Shown: piece by piece, positions 1-6,851 of the stretch | Layout: each line of letters opens with the position of its first letter | Position numbering within the stretch: the first letter of the stretch is position 1 | From: Syntrophaceae bacterium | GTDB lineage: Bacteria > Desulfobacterota > DTXE01 | NCBI GenBank assembly: GCA_012962595.1 | Contig: DTXE01000234.1 | Span: forward strand, 1 to 7,035 | Length of the DNA stretch: 7,035 bases | Direction of reading: 5' to 3' | The notes under the pieces: model-generated | Databases searched by the model: none | Told to the model about the DNA's origin: nothing | Seen by the model: only the letters and a program-made list of their open reading frames with translations | Translations under genes and position numbers: made by a program

Positions 1-618
1 GCCTCTTTCAGCCAATTTGTGTTAGAGGATTATGCAGATAGATTGGATGAGAAAGGTAGAGGTTATTTGCTAACCATCAGGAAGGGTGCGGAACGGATGA
101 AGAGACTGATTGATGACCTGCTTGTCCTTTCAAAGGTTACCCGGATAGAGGTTCCCTTTCAACTCAACAGGGCATCCGAGATAATTGAAGAGGCGGTTAA
201 GCCGCTTAAACATAGCATTGATGAAAAAGATATTGAATTAACTATTCCTCAAGACCTTCCCACCATCTATTGCGACAAGGTTAGGATGATCCAGGTCTTT
301 GAAAACCTCCTTAGCAATGCCATCAAATTCATGGATAAAGAGAACCCCAAGATTGAAATTGGGTATCAAGACAAGGTAGATCATGATCAGTTTTACATCA
401 GGGATAACGGAATGGGTATTGAAAAACAATACCATGATAAGATATTTGGGATGTTTGAGCGTCTTCATCGAAGGGAGGACTATGATGGAACCGGTGCGGG
501 GCTCCACATCGTCAAGAAGATAATCGAAATGCATCGGGGCAAAATATGGGTGGAATCCGAGAAAGGAATAGGTAGTACCTTTTATTTCACCTTACCAAAA
601 AGGGAGGAAGAAAAATGA
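1..618 (+). CDS. Sensor histidine kinase, C-terminal part (5' end outside window)
   Basis: This is the 3' part of a histidine kinase. The frame is open from base 1, so the GTG at 19 is internal and not a start. The first visible residues (FSQFVLEDYADRLDE) are the region just after the H-box in phytochrome-type HisKA domains, so the phosphorylated histidine should lie roughly ten residues upstream of the window. Counting from the GTG codon at 19, the dimerisation helix continues with RMKRLIDDLLVLSKVTR (26-42). The ATPase domain shows the N-box NLLSNAIKF (96-104), G1 DNGMGI (129-134), F-box IFGMFERL (142-149) and G2 GTGAGL (157-162). A membrane or sensory region cannot be judged. The gene overlaps the next one by ATGA, which suggests translational coupling and a cognate kinase-regulator pair. 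The signal sensed is unknown. Confidence 0.93.
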   Translation, partial: ASFSQFVLEDYADRLDEKGRGYLLTIRKGAERMKRLIDDLLVLSKVTRIEVPFQLNRASEIIEEAVKPLKHSIDEKDIELTIPQDLPTIYCDKVRMIQVFENLLSNAIKFMDKENPKIEIGYQDKVDHDQFYIRDNGMGIEKQYHDKIFGMFERLHRREDYDGTGAGLHIVKKIIEMHRGKIWVESEKGIGSTFYFTLPKREEEK

Positions 619-1058
619 TAGTCAAGGGGATAGCCATATTGTTAGTAGAAGATAATCCTGACGATGTGGAGATAACCAAAAGGGCCCTTGAAGAGGGTAA
701 GGTTAGGAACACATTGTATGTGGTAAGGGATGGACAGGAGGCATTAGACTTTCTTTACCATCAAGGAGAATATGTAGATGAAAGTAAGGCCCCCAGACCA
801 GGATTGATTCTGTTGGATATCAGATTGCCCAAGATAGATGGTATAGAGGTATTAGGGAGGCTGAAATCCGATCCTAATTTCAGAAAAATTCCTATAATTA
901 TGCTTACTGTTTCAGACAATGATGAAGACATCAACAAGTGCTATGATTTAGGGGCCAATAGCTATATCGTTAAGCCTGTGGAGTTCGATAAATTTGTCCA
1001 GGCAACAAAGTCTCTCTATCTTTACTGGACAATTACTAATACATTGCCACCAGAATAG
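615..1058 (+). CDS. Single-domain response regulator, Rcp1-like (147 aa)
   Basis: This is a stand-alone receiver domain with no output domain. The acidic pocket is E12 and D13, the phosphoacceptor is D68 in LILLDIRLP, the switch threonine is T98 and the conserved lysine is K120, followed by the usual proline (VKPVEF). The long loop between helix 2 and strand 3 (YHQGEYVDESKAPRPG) and the C-terminal helix ending LYLYWTITNTLPPE are typical of the Rcp1 family, which receives phosphate from phytochrome-like kinases. The ATG at 615 sits in the kinase stop as ATGA and has GGAGG at 603-607 with a 7-nt spacer, which fixes the start. It probably acts as a phosphate shuttle or sink, or by protein contact, rather than as a DNA-binding regulator. 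The partner is inferred from the overlap with the kinase gene. Confidence 0.93.
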   Translation: MIVKGIAILLVEDNPDDVEITKRALEEGKVRNTLYVVRDGQEALDFLYHQGEYVDESKAPRPGLILLDIRLPKIDGIEVLGRLKSDPNFRKIPIIMLTVSDNDEDINKCYDLGANSYIVKPVEFDKFVQATKSLYLYWTITNTLPPE

Positions 1059-1070
1059 AGAGGACTTAAG

Positions 1071-2057
1071 ATGGAGGGAGAGAAAGTCAAAATCTTAGTT
1101 ATTGAAGATAATCCAGAGGATATTGCCCTGATGCAAAGGGAATTAAGTAGACATCATTTTGACATCGATTTTGCTATTTCTGGAGAAGAAGGTCTAAGGA
1201 GCTTAAAGGAAAAAGGGTATGATGTGGTGGTTGCCGATTACGCCATGCCTGAGATGACCGGCCTTGACGTTTTAGATAGAATGAAAAAAGAGAATTACGA
1301 TATCCCATTAGTTATTATGACTGGTTCTGGTAGTGAGAGAATCGCCGTAGAGGCTATGAAAAAAGGGGCCTATGACTATCTTGTCAAGTCGTTCGATTCA
1401 GGCTGGTTAGAGATTTTCCCCTCAATAATTCAAAATAGTATCGAAAGATATAAGATGATAAAAGAGAAAGAAAGGGCAGAAGAAGAACTTAGAAGGACAC
1501 TTTACCAGTTAGAAAAGGCCCAAGATCAGCTAAAGGAGCTGGCTATTACTGATGACCTAACCAAACTCTACAATCGGAGGCAATTTTTTAATCAGTTAAA
1601 ACAAGAGATTAGGAGGGCTAAGCGCCTTGATGATCCCCTTTCTCTCATAATATTGGATATTGACGACTTTAAACCCTACAATGACAGGTATGGACATTTA
1701 GAGGGGGATGCGGTTTTAAAAAAATTGGCAGAGGTTATCAAAGATAATATCCGCCAGATTGATTCTGCCTACCGGTATGGAGGAGAGGAATTTGCTGTTA
1801 TTTTACCCGTAACTAAGATACAAGATGGGGTTATAGTAGCAGAAAGGATTCGAAAGGCATTTGAGGAAATAGAATTTACCCCTAAGGTCTCAGAAGATAG
1901 AGTAGATCAGGTTCATAAGGCCGTTAGTATCGGGATAGCTGAGCTTAGGCCTGATTATGAATTGAGAGACTTGGTCAGACATGCTGATGACGCCATGTAT
2001 GAGGCCAAGAGGAGGGGTAAAAATCGGGTCTTTGTAAATGGTTCCCAGCATGGGTAG
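1071..2057 (+). CDS. REC-GGDEF response regulator, diguanylate cyclase (328 aa)
   Basis: The predicted product is a cytoplasmic enzyme that makes cyclic-di-GMP from two GTP under phosphorylation control. The receiver domain (about 6-125) has E12, D13, phosphoacceptor D56, switch T84 and K106. K106 is followed by serine rather than the usual cis-proline. A charged helix (about 125-158, KEKERAEEELRRTLYQLEKA) is a probable coiled-coil linker for dimerisation. The GGDEF domain (about 159-325) opens with DDLTKLYNRR, carries the metal/GTP segment DIDDFKPYNDRYGH and ends with an intact GGEEF active site (237-241). RQID at 228-231 lies five residues before it, as expected for the RxxD product-inhibition site, so the enzyme should be active and feedback-inhibited. 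The ATG at 1071 is preceded by GAGAGGA (1058-1064), 12 nt after the previous stop, so it is likely in the same operon. Confidence 0.95.
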   Translation: MEGEKVKILVIEDNPEDIALMQRELSRHHFDIDFAISGEEGLRSLKEKGYDVVVADYAMPEMTGLDVLDRMKKENYDIPLVIMTGSGSERIAVEAMKKGAYDYLVKSFDSGWLEIFPSIIQNSIERYKMIKEKERAEEELRRTLYQLEKAQDQLKELAITDDLTKLYNRRQFFNQLKQEIRRAKRLDDPLSLIILDIDDFKPYNDRYGHLEGDAVLKKLAEVIKDNIRQIDSAYRYGGEEFAVILPVTKIQDGVIVAERIRKAFEEIEFTPKVSEDRVDQVHKAVSIGIAELRPDYELRDLVRHADDAMYEAKRRGKNRVFVNGSQHG

Positions 2058-2080
2058 GTAAGAGATGGGATATGAAAACC

Positions 2081-2109
2081 TTGACACTTGTGGCCTTCTG
2101 TGGTATTTA
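2081..2109 (+). promoter_or_regulatory. Sigma-70-type promoter, probably for secA
   Basis: TTGACA (2081-2086) is a perfect -35 box. After a 17-nt spacer there is TATTTA (2104-2109), which matches TATAAT at its first three positions. It is preceded by TGG (2101-2103), forming an extended -10 element (TGn). Transcription would start at about 2115-2117, giving a secA leader of about 64 nt. The site lies between the stop of the diguanylate cyclase gene and the terminator before secA, where a secA promoter would be expected. The weak 3' half of the -10 box is the main doubt. Confidence 0.55.
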
Positions 2110-2131
2110 GAAAATGAAATATAGAGGGAAT

Positions 2132-2165
2132 GCCCCGATAGAGCACCCTTTGTCGGGGCTTTTTT
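2132..2165 (+). terminator. Intrinsic terminator just upstream of secA
   Basis: GCCCCGA (2132-2138) and TCGGGGC (2153-2159) form a perfect 7-bp, GC-rich stem. It can be extended inward by a T-G wobble and an A-T pair, and is followed at once by six T (2160-2165). It ends the signalling operon whose last stop is at 2057. It lies only 14 nt before the secA ATG and downstream of the promoter predicted at 2081-2109, so transcripts from that promoter must read through it. There is no A-tract on the 5' side, so it should act on the + strand only. Confidence 0.85.
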
Positions 2166-2179
2166 ATGGAAGCTAAGGT

Positions 2180-4720
2180 ATGCTTAGTCAAGTGCTGAAA
2201 AAAACCAATGGGATTCTCACCAAGATTTTTGGGAGCAAGAATGAAAGGGAGTTAAATCGACTCATCCCCATAATCCATAAGATAAATTCCCTTGAGCCCC
2301 AAATGAGGGCACTTTCCGACGCAAAACTTACATCTAAGACTAATGAATTCAAACAAAGGATTGAAAATGGAGAACCGTTAGATGACATTCTGCCGGAGGC
2401 ATATGCGGTAGTGAGAGAGGTAGCTACCCGAGTTCTCGGGGAACGCCACTTCGATGTTCAACTGGTTGGAGGTATTGTCCTCCATCAGGGCAAGATAGCA
2501 GAGATGAAAACAGGTGAGGGTAAGACCCTGGTAGCCACCCTTCCAGTCTATCTGAATGCCCTCCTAGGTAAAGGAGTTCATGTGGTTACCGTTAACGACT
2601 ACTTGGCTAAAAGGGATGCCCAATGGATGGGTGGTATTTATAAATTCCTTGGCATGTCTTGCGGGGTGATTCTTCATGGACTCACCGATGATGAGAGAAA
2701 GAAGGCCTATAATGCTGATATCACTTATGGAACCAACAATGAATTTGGTTTCGACTACTTAAGGGATAACATGAAGTTCTCGGCAGATGACTTTGTACAA
2801 AGAGAGCTTTATTATGCCATTGTGGATGAGGTAGATAGTATTTTAATTGATGAGGCCAGAACTCCACTTATCATCTCCGGGCCCGCAGAGGAATCCACAG
2901 AGCTTTATTATCGATTAAACAGGATTGTTCCTCAACTAGAAAGAGAAAAACACTATACTGTAGACGAGAAGTCGCGAACCGCTGTATTAACAGAGGAGGG
3001 TGTGGCCAGGTGTGAAAGACTGCTGAAAATTGATAATCTCTATGAGCCCAAATACATCGAAATACTACATCACCTAAATCAAGCACTACGTGCCCATACC
3101 CTTTTTAAAAGGGATGATGACTATATAGTAAAAGGTGGGAAGGTAATTATTGTAGATGAGTTTACCGGAAGACTTATGCCTGGAAGACGTTACAGCGAAG
3201 GACTGCATCAGGCATTGGAGGCCAAAGAAGGGGTTAGGATAGAAAATGAAAACCAAACGCTTGCTTCCATAACCTTTCAGAACTATTTCCGAATGTATGA
3301 TAAATTGGCTGGAATGACGGGAACTGCTGATACTGAAGCCACAGAGTTTCATAAAATTTATAACCTAGATGTGGTAGTTATACCTACACATAAAGAAATG
3401 ATACGAATTGACTATGAGGATGTTATTTATAAGACGGAAAGGGAAAAGTTCCGTGCAGTAGTGGAAGAAATCGAGGAGCTTCATAGAAAGGGCCAGCCGG
3501 TACTTGTGGGGACTACATCCATTGAAAAATCGGAAAGATTAAGCAAGCTCCTTAAACAGAAGGGTATCAAACATTCTGTTTTGAATGCCAAACACCACCA
3601 AAAGGAGGCAGAGATTATAGCCAAGGCAGGCCAAAAGGGAATGGTAACCATATCCACCAACATGGCAGGCCGAGGAACTGACATTGTCCTGGGAGATGGT
3701 GTGACTGAACTGGGAGGGCTTCATGTTATAGGCACTGAGAGACATGAGGCCCGTAGAATCGATAATCAGCTACGAGGGCGTTCAGGAAGGCAGGGTGATC
3801 CTGGGTCATCCAGATTCTATCTCTCACTGGAAGATGATCTACTTAGGATATTTGGCTCCGATAAAATCTCCTCCCTTATGGGCAAGCTGGGAATGGAAGA
3901 AGGTCAACCTATCGAACACAACCTCATCACTAGGGCCATAGAGAATGCCCAAAGGAGGGTTGAAGGCCATAACTTTGAAATCAGGAAGCAATTATTGGAA
4001 TATGATGATGTTATGAATTTACAGCGGGAGGTAATTTATAAACAGAGAAAGGAGATACTTAAAGGCGGAGATTTGAAGGAAACCATTGAGGACATGGTGG
4101 AAGATATAGTTGATAATATTATAAATACATATATAGATGAGAAGGTTATGCCCGAAGAGTGGGATATAAAGGGTCTTGAAGACAAGGTCTACAGTCAATT
4201 CTGCTTCCGTTTGAAATTAGACGGTAAAAGGTCCCAGGACCTTTCCAAGGATAGCCTTAAAGAGCTGATAGTATCTAAAGCCCAAGAACTCTACCGTATG
4301 AAGGAAGAGGCATTTGGCGAGCCTGTAATGAGATATCTGGAAAGGATGATCATGCTTGAGCGTGTGGACAGCATGTGGAAAGATCATTTAATGAATATGG
4401 ATCACCTTAAGGAAGGCATAGGTCTGAGGGGATATGGCCAAAAAGATCCTCTTCAGGAGTATAAGCGGGAAGGCTATGATATGTTTTTGGCCATGACAGA
4501 AAGGATAAAAGAAGAAACTGTGGCCAATCTATTCAGGGTGCAGCTAGCAAAGGATGCAGACCTTAGTCCCTTTGTACCTTCTAAGAAAGAACATTACACA
4601 CTTAATTATGGAGAAGAACCTGTTAAGACTGTAAGGAGAAAGGAAGGGAAGGTTGGAAGAAACGAGCCGTGTCCCTGCGGGAGTGGGAAGAAATACAAGA
4701 AGTGCTGTGGCCGTAAATAA
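2180..4720 (+). CDS. secA: Preprotein translocase ATPase SecA (846 aa)
   Basis: SecA is the motor ATPase that pushes unfolded preproteins through SecYEG at the inner membrane. The N-terminus shows [14 protein letters not shown] (15-28). NBD1 has Walker A TGEGKT (111-116), the [10 protein letters not shown] segment (141-150), and Walker B/DEAD-like IVDEVD with [12 protein letters not shown] (214-234). The preprotein cross-linking domain follows at about 233-372. NBD2 carries [10 protein letters not shown] (493-502) and [10 protein letters not shown] (533-542). The helical scaffold and wing domain follow ([12 protein letters not shown], 605-616; [22 protein letters not shown] near 740-761). The C-terminal zinc motif has C831, C833, C842 and C843 (CxC-x8-CC). 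At 846 residues it is a complete, compact SecA without large insertions. The ATG at 2180 is supported by GGAAG at 2168-2172 (7-nt spacer). The start is about eight residues longer than typical, and no better in-frame start is seen. Confidence 0.98.
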   Translation: MLSQVLKKTNGILTKIFGSKNERELNRLIPIIHKINSLEPQMRALSDAKLTSKTNEFKQRIENGEPLDDILPEAYAVVREVATRVLGERHFDVQLVGGIVLHQGKIAEMKTGEGKTLVATLPVYLNALLGKGVHVVTVNDYLAKRDAQWMGGIYKFLGMSCGVILHGLTDDERKKAYNADITYGTNNEFGFDYLRDNMKFSADDFVQRELYYAIVDEVDSILIDEARTPLIISGPAEESTELYYRLNRIVPQLEREKHYTVDEKSRTAVLTEEGVARCERLLKIDNLYEPKYIEILHHLNQALRAHTLFKRDDDYIVKGGKVIIVDEFTGRLMPGRRYSEGLHQALEAKEGVRIENENQTLASITFQNYFRMYDKLAGMTGTADTEATEFHKIYNLDVVVIPTHKEMIRIDYEDVIYKTEREKFRAVVEEIEELHRKGQPVLVGTTSIEKSERLSKLLKQKGIKHSVLNAKHHQKEAEIIAKAGQKGMVTISTNMAGRGTDIVLGDGVTELGGLHVIGTERHEARRIDNQLRGRSGRQGDPGSSRFYLSLEDDLLRIFGSDKISSLMGKLGMEEGQPIEHNLITRAIENAQRRVEGHNFEIRKQLLEYDDVMNLQREVIYKQRKEILKGGDLKETIEDMVEDIVDNIINTYIDEKVMPEEWDIKGLEDKVYSQFCFRLKLDGKRSQDLSKDSLKELIVSKAQELYRMKEEAFGEPVMRYLERMIMLERVDSMWKDHLMNMDHLKEGIGLRGYGQKDPLQEYKREGYDMFLAMTERIKEETVANLFRVQLAKDADLSPFVPSKKEHYTLNYGEEPVKTVRRKEGKVGRNEPCPCGSGKKYKKCCGRK

Positions 4721-5912
4721 AGGAAGTTTTATTATCCCTGGGTTTTTAGCATCAGCCACATGGGCGGGAATAAAGAAAAAAGGCCTAAAGGATCTGACCC
4801 TTATCTTTTCAGAAAGGCCAGCTACCGCCGCCGGTGTTTTTACAAAAAATCGGATTAAGGCTGCTCCCGTGATTTTAGATAAGAGGAGGATAAAAAGGGG
4901 GCTTTGTCAGGCTATTCTGATAAACTCAGGTATTGCCAATTCATGTACAGGGAAAAAGGGGTTAGAGGATGCTATTTTATCTGCAAGGATGGTGGCCAAT
5001 GGTCTTAAGATACCTGAGAAATTAGTACTGGTTTCATCTACAGGTATAATTGGTCAATCCCTTAAAATACATCTCATCAAGAAGGCCATACCAACCCTTA
5101 TCAAAGACCTTTCAAGAGATGGTTTCTTAGCCGCAGCCCAGGCTATTACTACTACCGATACCTTCCCCAAGATAAGCCAAAGGTTTGGAGAGATTGAGGG
5201 TAAAAAATTTAGTGTACTAGGTATTGCCAAAGGGGCTGGTATGATTATGCCTCATCTGGCCACCATGCTTGCCTTCATACTCACCGATGCAGTTATTGAA
5301 CCATATGCCCTAAAGAATGCTCTACAAAGGGCTGTGGACCAGTCATTTCATAAGATTACCGTGGATGGAGACACCAGCACCAATGACATGGTCCTAGCCT
5401 TAGCCAACGGTCTGGCTGGAAACAAAATTATAGACAAAAACAGTTTTAGAAATCTGGATAGATTTGAAGATACCTTTACTTGGGTCTTAGCAGACCTAGC
5501 AAAAATGATAGTTAAGGACGGGGAAGGGGCCACAAAATTTGTCACTGTGAGGGTATGTGGGGCAAGGTCAAAGAGAGAGGCAAAAGGTGTGGGTTTTACT
5601 ATCGCCAACTCTACCCTAACCAAAACGGCATGGTTCGGGGAAGACCCTAATTGGGGAAGGATCATGGCAGCCATAGGTCGATCAGGAATTCCCATTGATC
5701 CATATAAAATCGATATCTCTTTTGATAAAGTAAAAGTGACTAAAGGAGGGATTAGTACAGGCACAAAGTACGAAAAATTTGCCAAGAGGGTTCTTAAAAA
5801 GGACTCATTTACCATTACTATAAACTTAAATAGGGGTAGCTCCGAAGAGACCCTCTTCACCTGCGATCTAACGCCGGATTATGTTAAGCTTAATGCGGCA
5901 TATAGAACATAG
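4707..5912 (+). CDS. argJ: Bifunctional ornithine acetyltransferase / N-acetylglutamate synthase ArgJ
   Basis: ArgJ moves the acetyl group from N-acetylornithine to glutamate in the cyclic arginine pathway; bifunctional forms also use acetyl-CoA. It is made as a precursor that cleaves itself before a threonine. That site is visible as [14 protein letters not shown], with the nucleophile Thr encoded at 5262-5264 (T186 from this start). Other family signatures are PGFLASA, the [13 protein letters not shown] loop, [53 protein letters not shown] and the C-terminal [15 protein letters not shown]. The start is uncertain. GTG at 4707 gives 401 residues and overlaps secA by 14 nt but has a poor Shine-Dalgarno. 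An in-frame ATT at 4731 has a better one and fits the homology, giving 393 residues. GTG at 4683 and TTG at 4653 would run further into secA and are less likely. The position suggests co-transcription with secA. Confidence 0.95.
   Translation: MAVNKGSFIIPGFLASATWAGIKKKGLKDLTLIFSERPATAAGVFTKNRIKAAPVILDKRRIKRGLCQAILINSGIANSCTGKKGLEDAILSARMVANGLKIPEKLVLVSSTGIIGQSLKIHLIKKAIPTLIKDLSRDGFLAAAQAITTTDTFPKISQRFGEIEGKKFSVLGIAKGAGMIMPHLATMLAFILTDAVIEPYALKNALQRAVDQSFHKITVDGDTSTNDMVLALANGLAGNKIIDKNSFRNLDRFEDTFTWVLADLAKMIVKDGEGATKFVTVRVCGARSKREAKGVGFTIANSTLTKTAWFGEDPNWGRIMAAIGRSGIPIDPYKIDISFDKVKVTKGGISTGTKYEKFAKRVLKKDSFTITINLNRGSSEETLFTCDLTPDYVKLNAAYRT
4719..4726 (+). promoter_or_regulatory. Ribosome binding site that may set the argJ start at ATT 4731
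   Basis: AAAGGAAG overlaps the secA stop codon (TAA, 4718-4720). AAGGA lies six bases before an in-frame ATT at 4731. This is the only well-placed Shine-Dalgarno-like sequence near the argJ N-terminus, and the reading from ATT ([10 protein letters not shown]) begins where ArgJ proteins normally begin. ATT is a rare start codon, so GTG 4707 remains the conservative call. Confidence 0.35.
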
Positions 5913-5920
5913 AGACTGGA

Positions 5921-5986
5921 ACAGGATACACGATGCACCATACAAGATACAGGATAAAATCGTGTATCGTGTATCATGAATCGTGA
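5921..5986 (+). repeat. Inverted array of 7-bp tandem repeats between argJ and rpsB
   Basis: The left arm holds five consecutive heptamers of the form ACAxGAT: ACAGGAT (5921), ACACGAT (5928), GCACCAT (5935), ACAAGAT (5942) and ACAGGAT (5949). After AAA (5956-5958) the right arm holds four heptamers of the complementary form: ATCGTGT (5959), ATCGTGT (5966), ATCATGA (5973) and ATCGTGA (5980). The arms are reverse complements in register. The innermost two heptamer pairs match at 6/7 positions each, the third at 4/7 and the fourth at 6/7, so the transcript can form a long imperfect hairpin with a 3-nt loop. No T-tract follows, so it is not a standard terminator. It resembles short tandem heptamer repeats known from some bacterial intergenic regions, but its role here is unknown. 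Confidence 0.85.
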
Positions 5987-6005
5987 ATACTAGAGGGAGG
6001 GTGAT

Positions 6006-6851
6006 ATGTCATATGTTACTATGAAACAACTCTTAGAAGCAGGGGTTCATTTCGGACACCAAACTAAGCGATGGAATCCTAAGATGAAGCCCTACATCTT
6101 TGGAGCAAGAAATGGGATTTATATTATCGATCTTCAACAAACTGTGGAGCTTTTTAATAATGCCTATGAAGCCGTGGTAGAGAAAGTGGCAGAGGGCAAC
6201 ATGGTCTTGTTTGTAGGAACGAAAAAACAGGCTCAAGATGCTATTGCGGAAGAGGCTCAGAGATGCGGTATGTTCTATGTGAATCAAAGGTGGCTTGGTG
6301 GAATGCTTACTAACTTTCAAACTATAAAAAAGAGTCTCGATCGTCTTAATCAACTTACAGCCATGAAGGCTGATGCGAGCATAAATAAATTCCCAAAGAA
6401 GGAGATATTGAAGTTAGAACGTGAAATAGTCAAGTTGGAAAAAAACCTGGGAGGAATCCGGGGTATGACAGAACTTCCTGGCATGCTATATATTGTGGAT
6501 CCTAAAAATGAGAACATTGCTGTAAAGGAGGCAAAAAAATTGGGCATCCCGGTTGCAGCCGTGGTAGATACCAATTGTGATCCTGATGGTATAGATTATA
6601 TTATTCCAGGAAATGATGATGCAGGTATGGATTTTGATGAGTTTATGGTTGGTTCTGCTATTATCTCTGCTACTTTTGAAAACTCGCCTTCTCTTTTGGC
6701 ATGGTCTGCATCAGTTTTGAGTGCGTCTATGCTTACTTTGACGGCTGCTATGTCGTTAAAGACCTGCTTTTCAATTCAAATCAACACTAAAAGTGGGCAG
6801 TCAAGGAGCAGAAGTCCAGGAGCTTCAGAAATGCTTAGCAAAAGATCCTGA
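6006..6851 (+). CDS. rpsB: 30S ribosomal protein S2, with a non-homologous C-terminal tail after residue 206
   Basis: S2 binds the head-body junction of the 30S subunit and helps recruit S1. Residues 1-206 are textbook S2: [20 protein letters not shown] (6-25), IIDLQQT (40-46), [11 protein letters not shown] (94-104), [18 protein letters not shown] (149-166), [22 protein letters not shown] (185-206). The start is firm: GGAGG at 5996-6000 lies 5 nt before the ATG. S2 should continue with an IRAIRLI-like helix, but from 6624 the frame reads unrelated sequence ([12 protein letters not shown] and onward) to a TGA at 6849-6851. The last 59 nt of this frame also lie over a better-supported coding frame (peptidoglycan-binding domain). 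The real gene therefore covers about 6006-6623 and lacks its last helix. The rest is probably a chimeric join, not a true extension. No tsf is seen behind it. Confidence 0.9.
   Translation: MSYVTMKQLLEAGVHFGHQTKRWNPKMKPYIFGARNGIYIIDLQQTVELFNNAYEAVVEKVAEGNMVLFVGTKKQAQDAIAEEAQRCGMFYVNQRWLGGMLTNFQTIKKSLDRLNQLTAMKADASINKFPKKEILKLEREIVKLEKNLGGIRGMTELPGMLYIVDPKNENIAVKEAKKLGIPVAAVVDTNCDPDGIDYIIPGNDDAGMDFDEFMVGSAIISATFENSPSLLAWSASVLSASMLTLTAAMSLKTCFSIQINTKSGQSRSRSPGASEMLSKRS
6624..6759. other. Junction zone of unclear origin after the rpsB break
   Basis: S2 homology ends at 6623 and a clear peptidoglycan-binding frame opens at 6760. Between them, the plus-strand frame that leads into the domain has several stops (for example TGA at 6739-6741 and TAA at 6757-6759). 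The rpsB frame stays open but reads low-complexity, Ser/Leu/Ala-rich sequence typical of antisense reading. The most protein-like reading is on the minus strand (see the ClpB-like fragment). Positions 6624-6658 match nothing I recognise. Confidence 0.6.
6659..6775 (-). pseudogene. Possible fragment of a ClpB-type middle domain
   Basis: Read on the minus strand from 6775, 39 codons give a charged helical stretch containing [12 protein letters not shown] followed by [13 protein letters not shown]. The second part resembles the ClpB/Hsp104 linker where a heptad-rich helix leads into A-x-REG-(D/E)-x-x-KVAEI-x-YGKIP. The YGKIP part is missing: after 6659 the reading turns to [12 protein letters not shown] at 6776-6778 closes the frame upstream. 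There is no start, and both ends break inside the presumed domain, so if real this is a stray fragment rather than a gene. The assignment rests on a short, low-complexity-prone helix and could be chance. Confidence 0.3.

Noticed and set aside
19..21. GTG as the start of the histidine kinase gene
   Set aside because: The frame is open to base 1 and the residues before it (ASFSQF) continue the family's HisKA sequence, so the gene begins upstream of the window.
5348..5860. Long minus-strand open frame (170 codons) inside argJ
   Set aside because: It lies wholly opposite the conserved C-terminal half of ArgJ and has no recognisable motif; it is an antisense shadow.
5955..5977. TAAAAT (5955-5960) and TATCAT (5972-5977) as -10 boxes for an rpsB promoter
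   Set aside because: No -35-like sequence at 16-18 nt upstream of either; both fall inside the heptamer repeats and are explained by them.
5921..5993. CRISPR array or rho-independent terminator in the argJ-rpsB gap
   Set aside because: Units are 7 bp with no spacers, so it is not CRISPR; the hairpin is AT-rich, imperfect and lacks a T-tract, so it is not a standard terminator.
6621..6660. [12 protein letters not shown] in the rpsB frame looks a little like an EF-hand calcium loop
   Set aside because: The loop lacks the ordered calcium-binding positions and the reading begins inside S2 and ends in antisense-like sequence; it is a chance result of the junction.
6624..6851. A novel fused C-terminal domain on ribosomal protein S2
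   Set aside because: The tail replaces rather than follows the conserved last helix of S2, is read in the wrong frame over a recognisable PG-binding domain, and has antisense-like composition.
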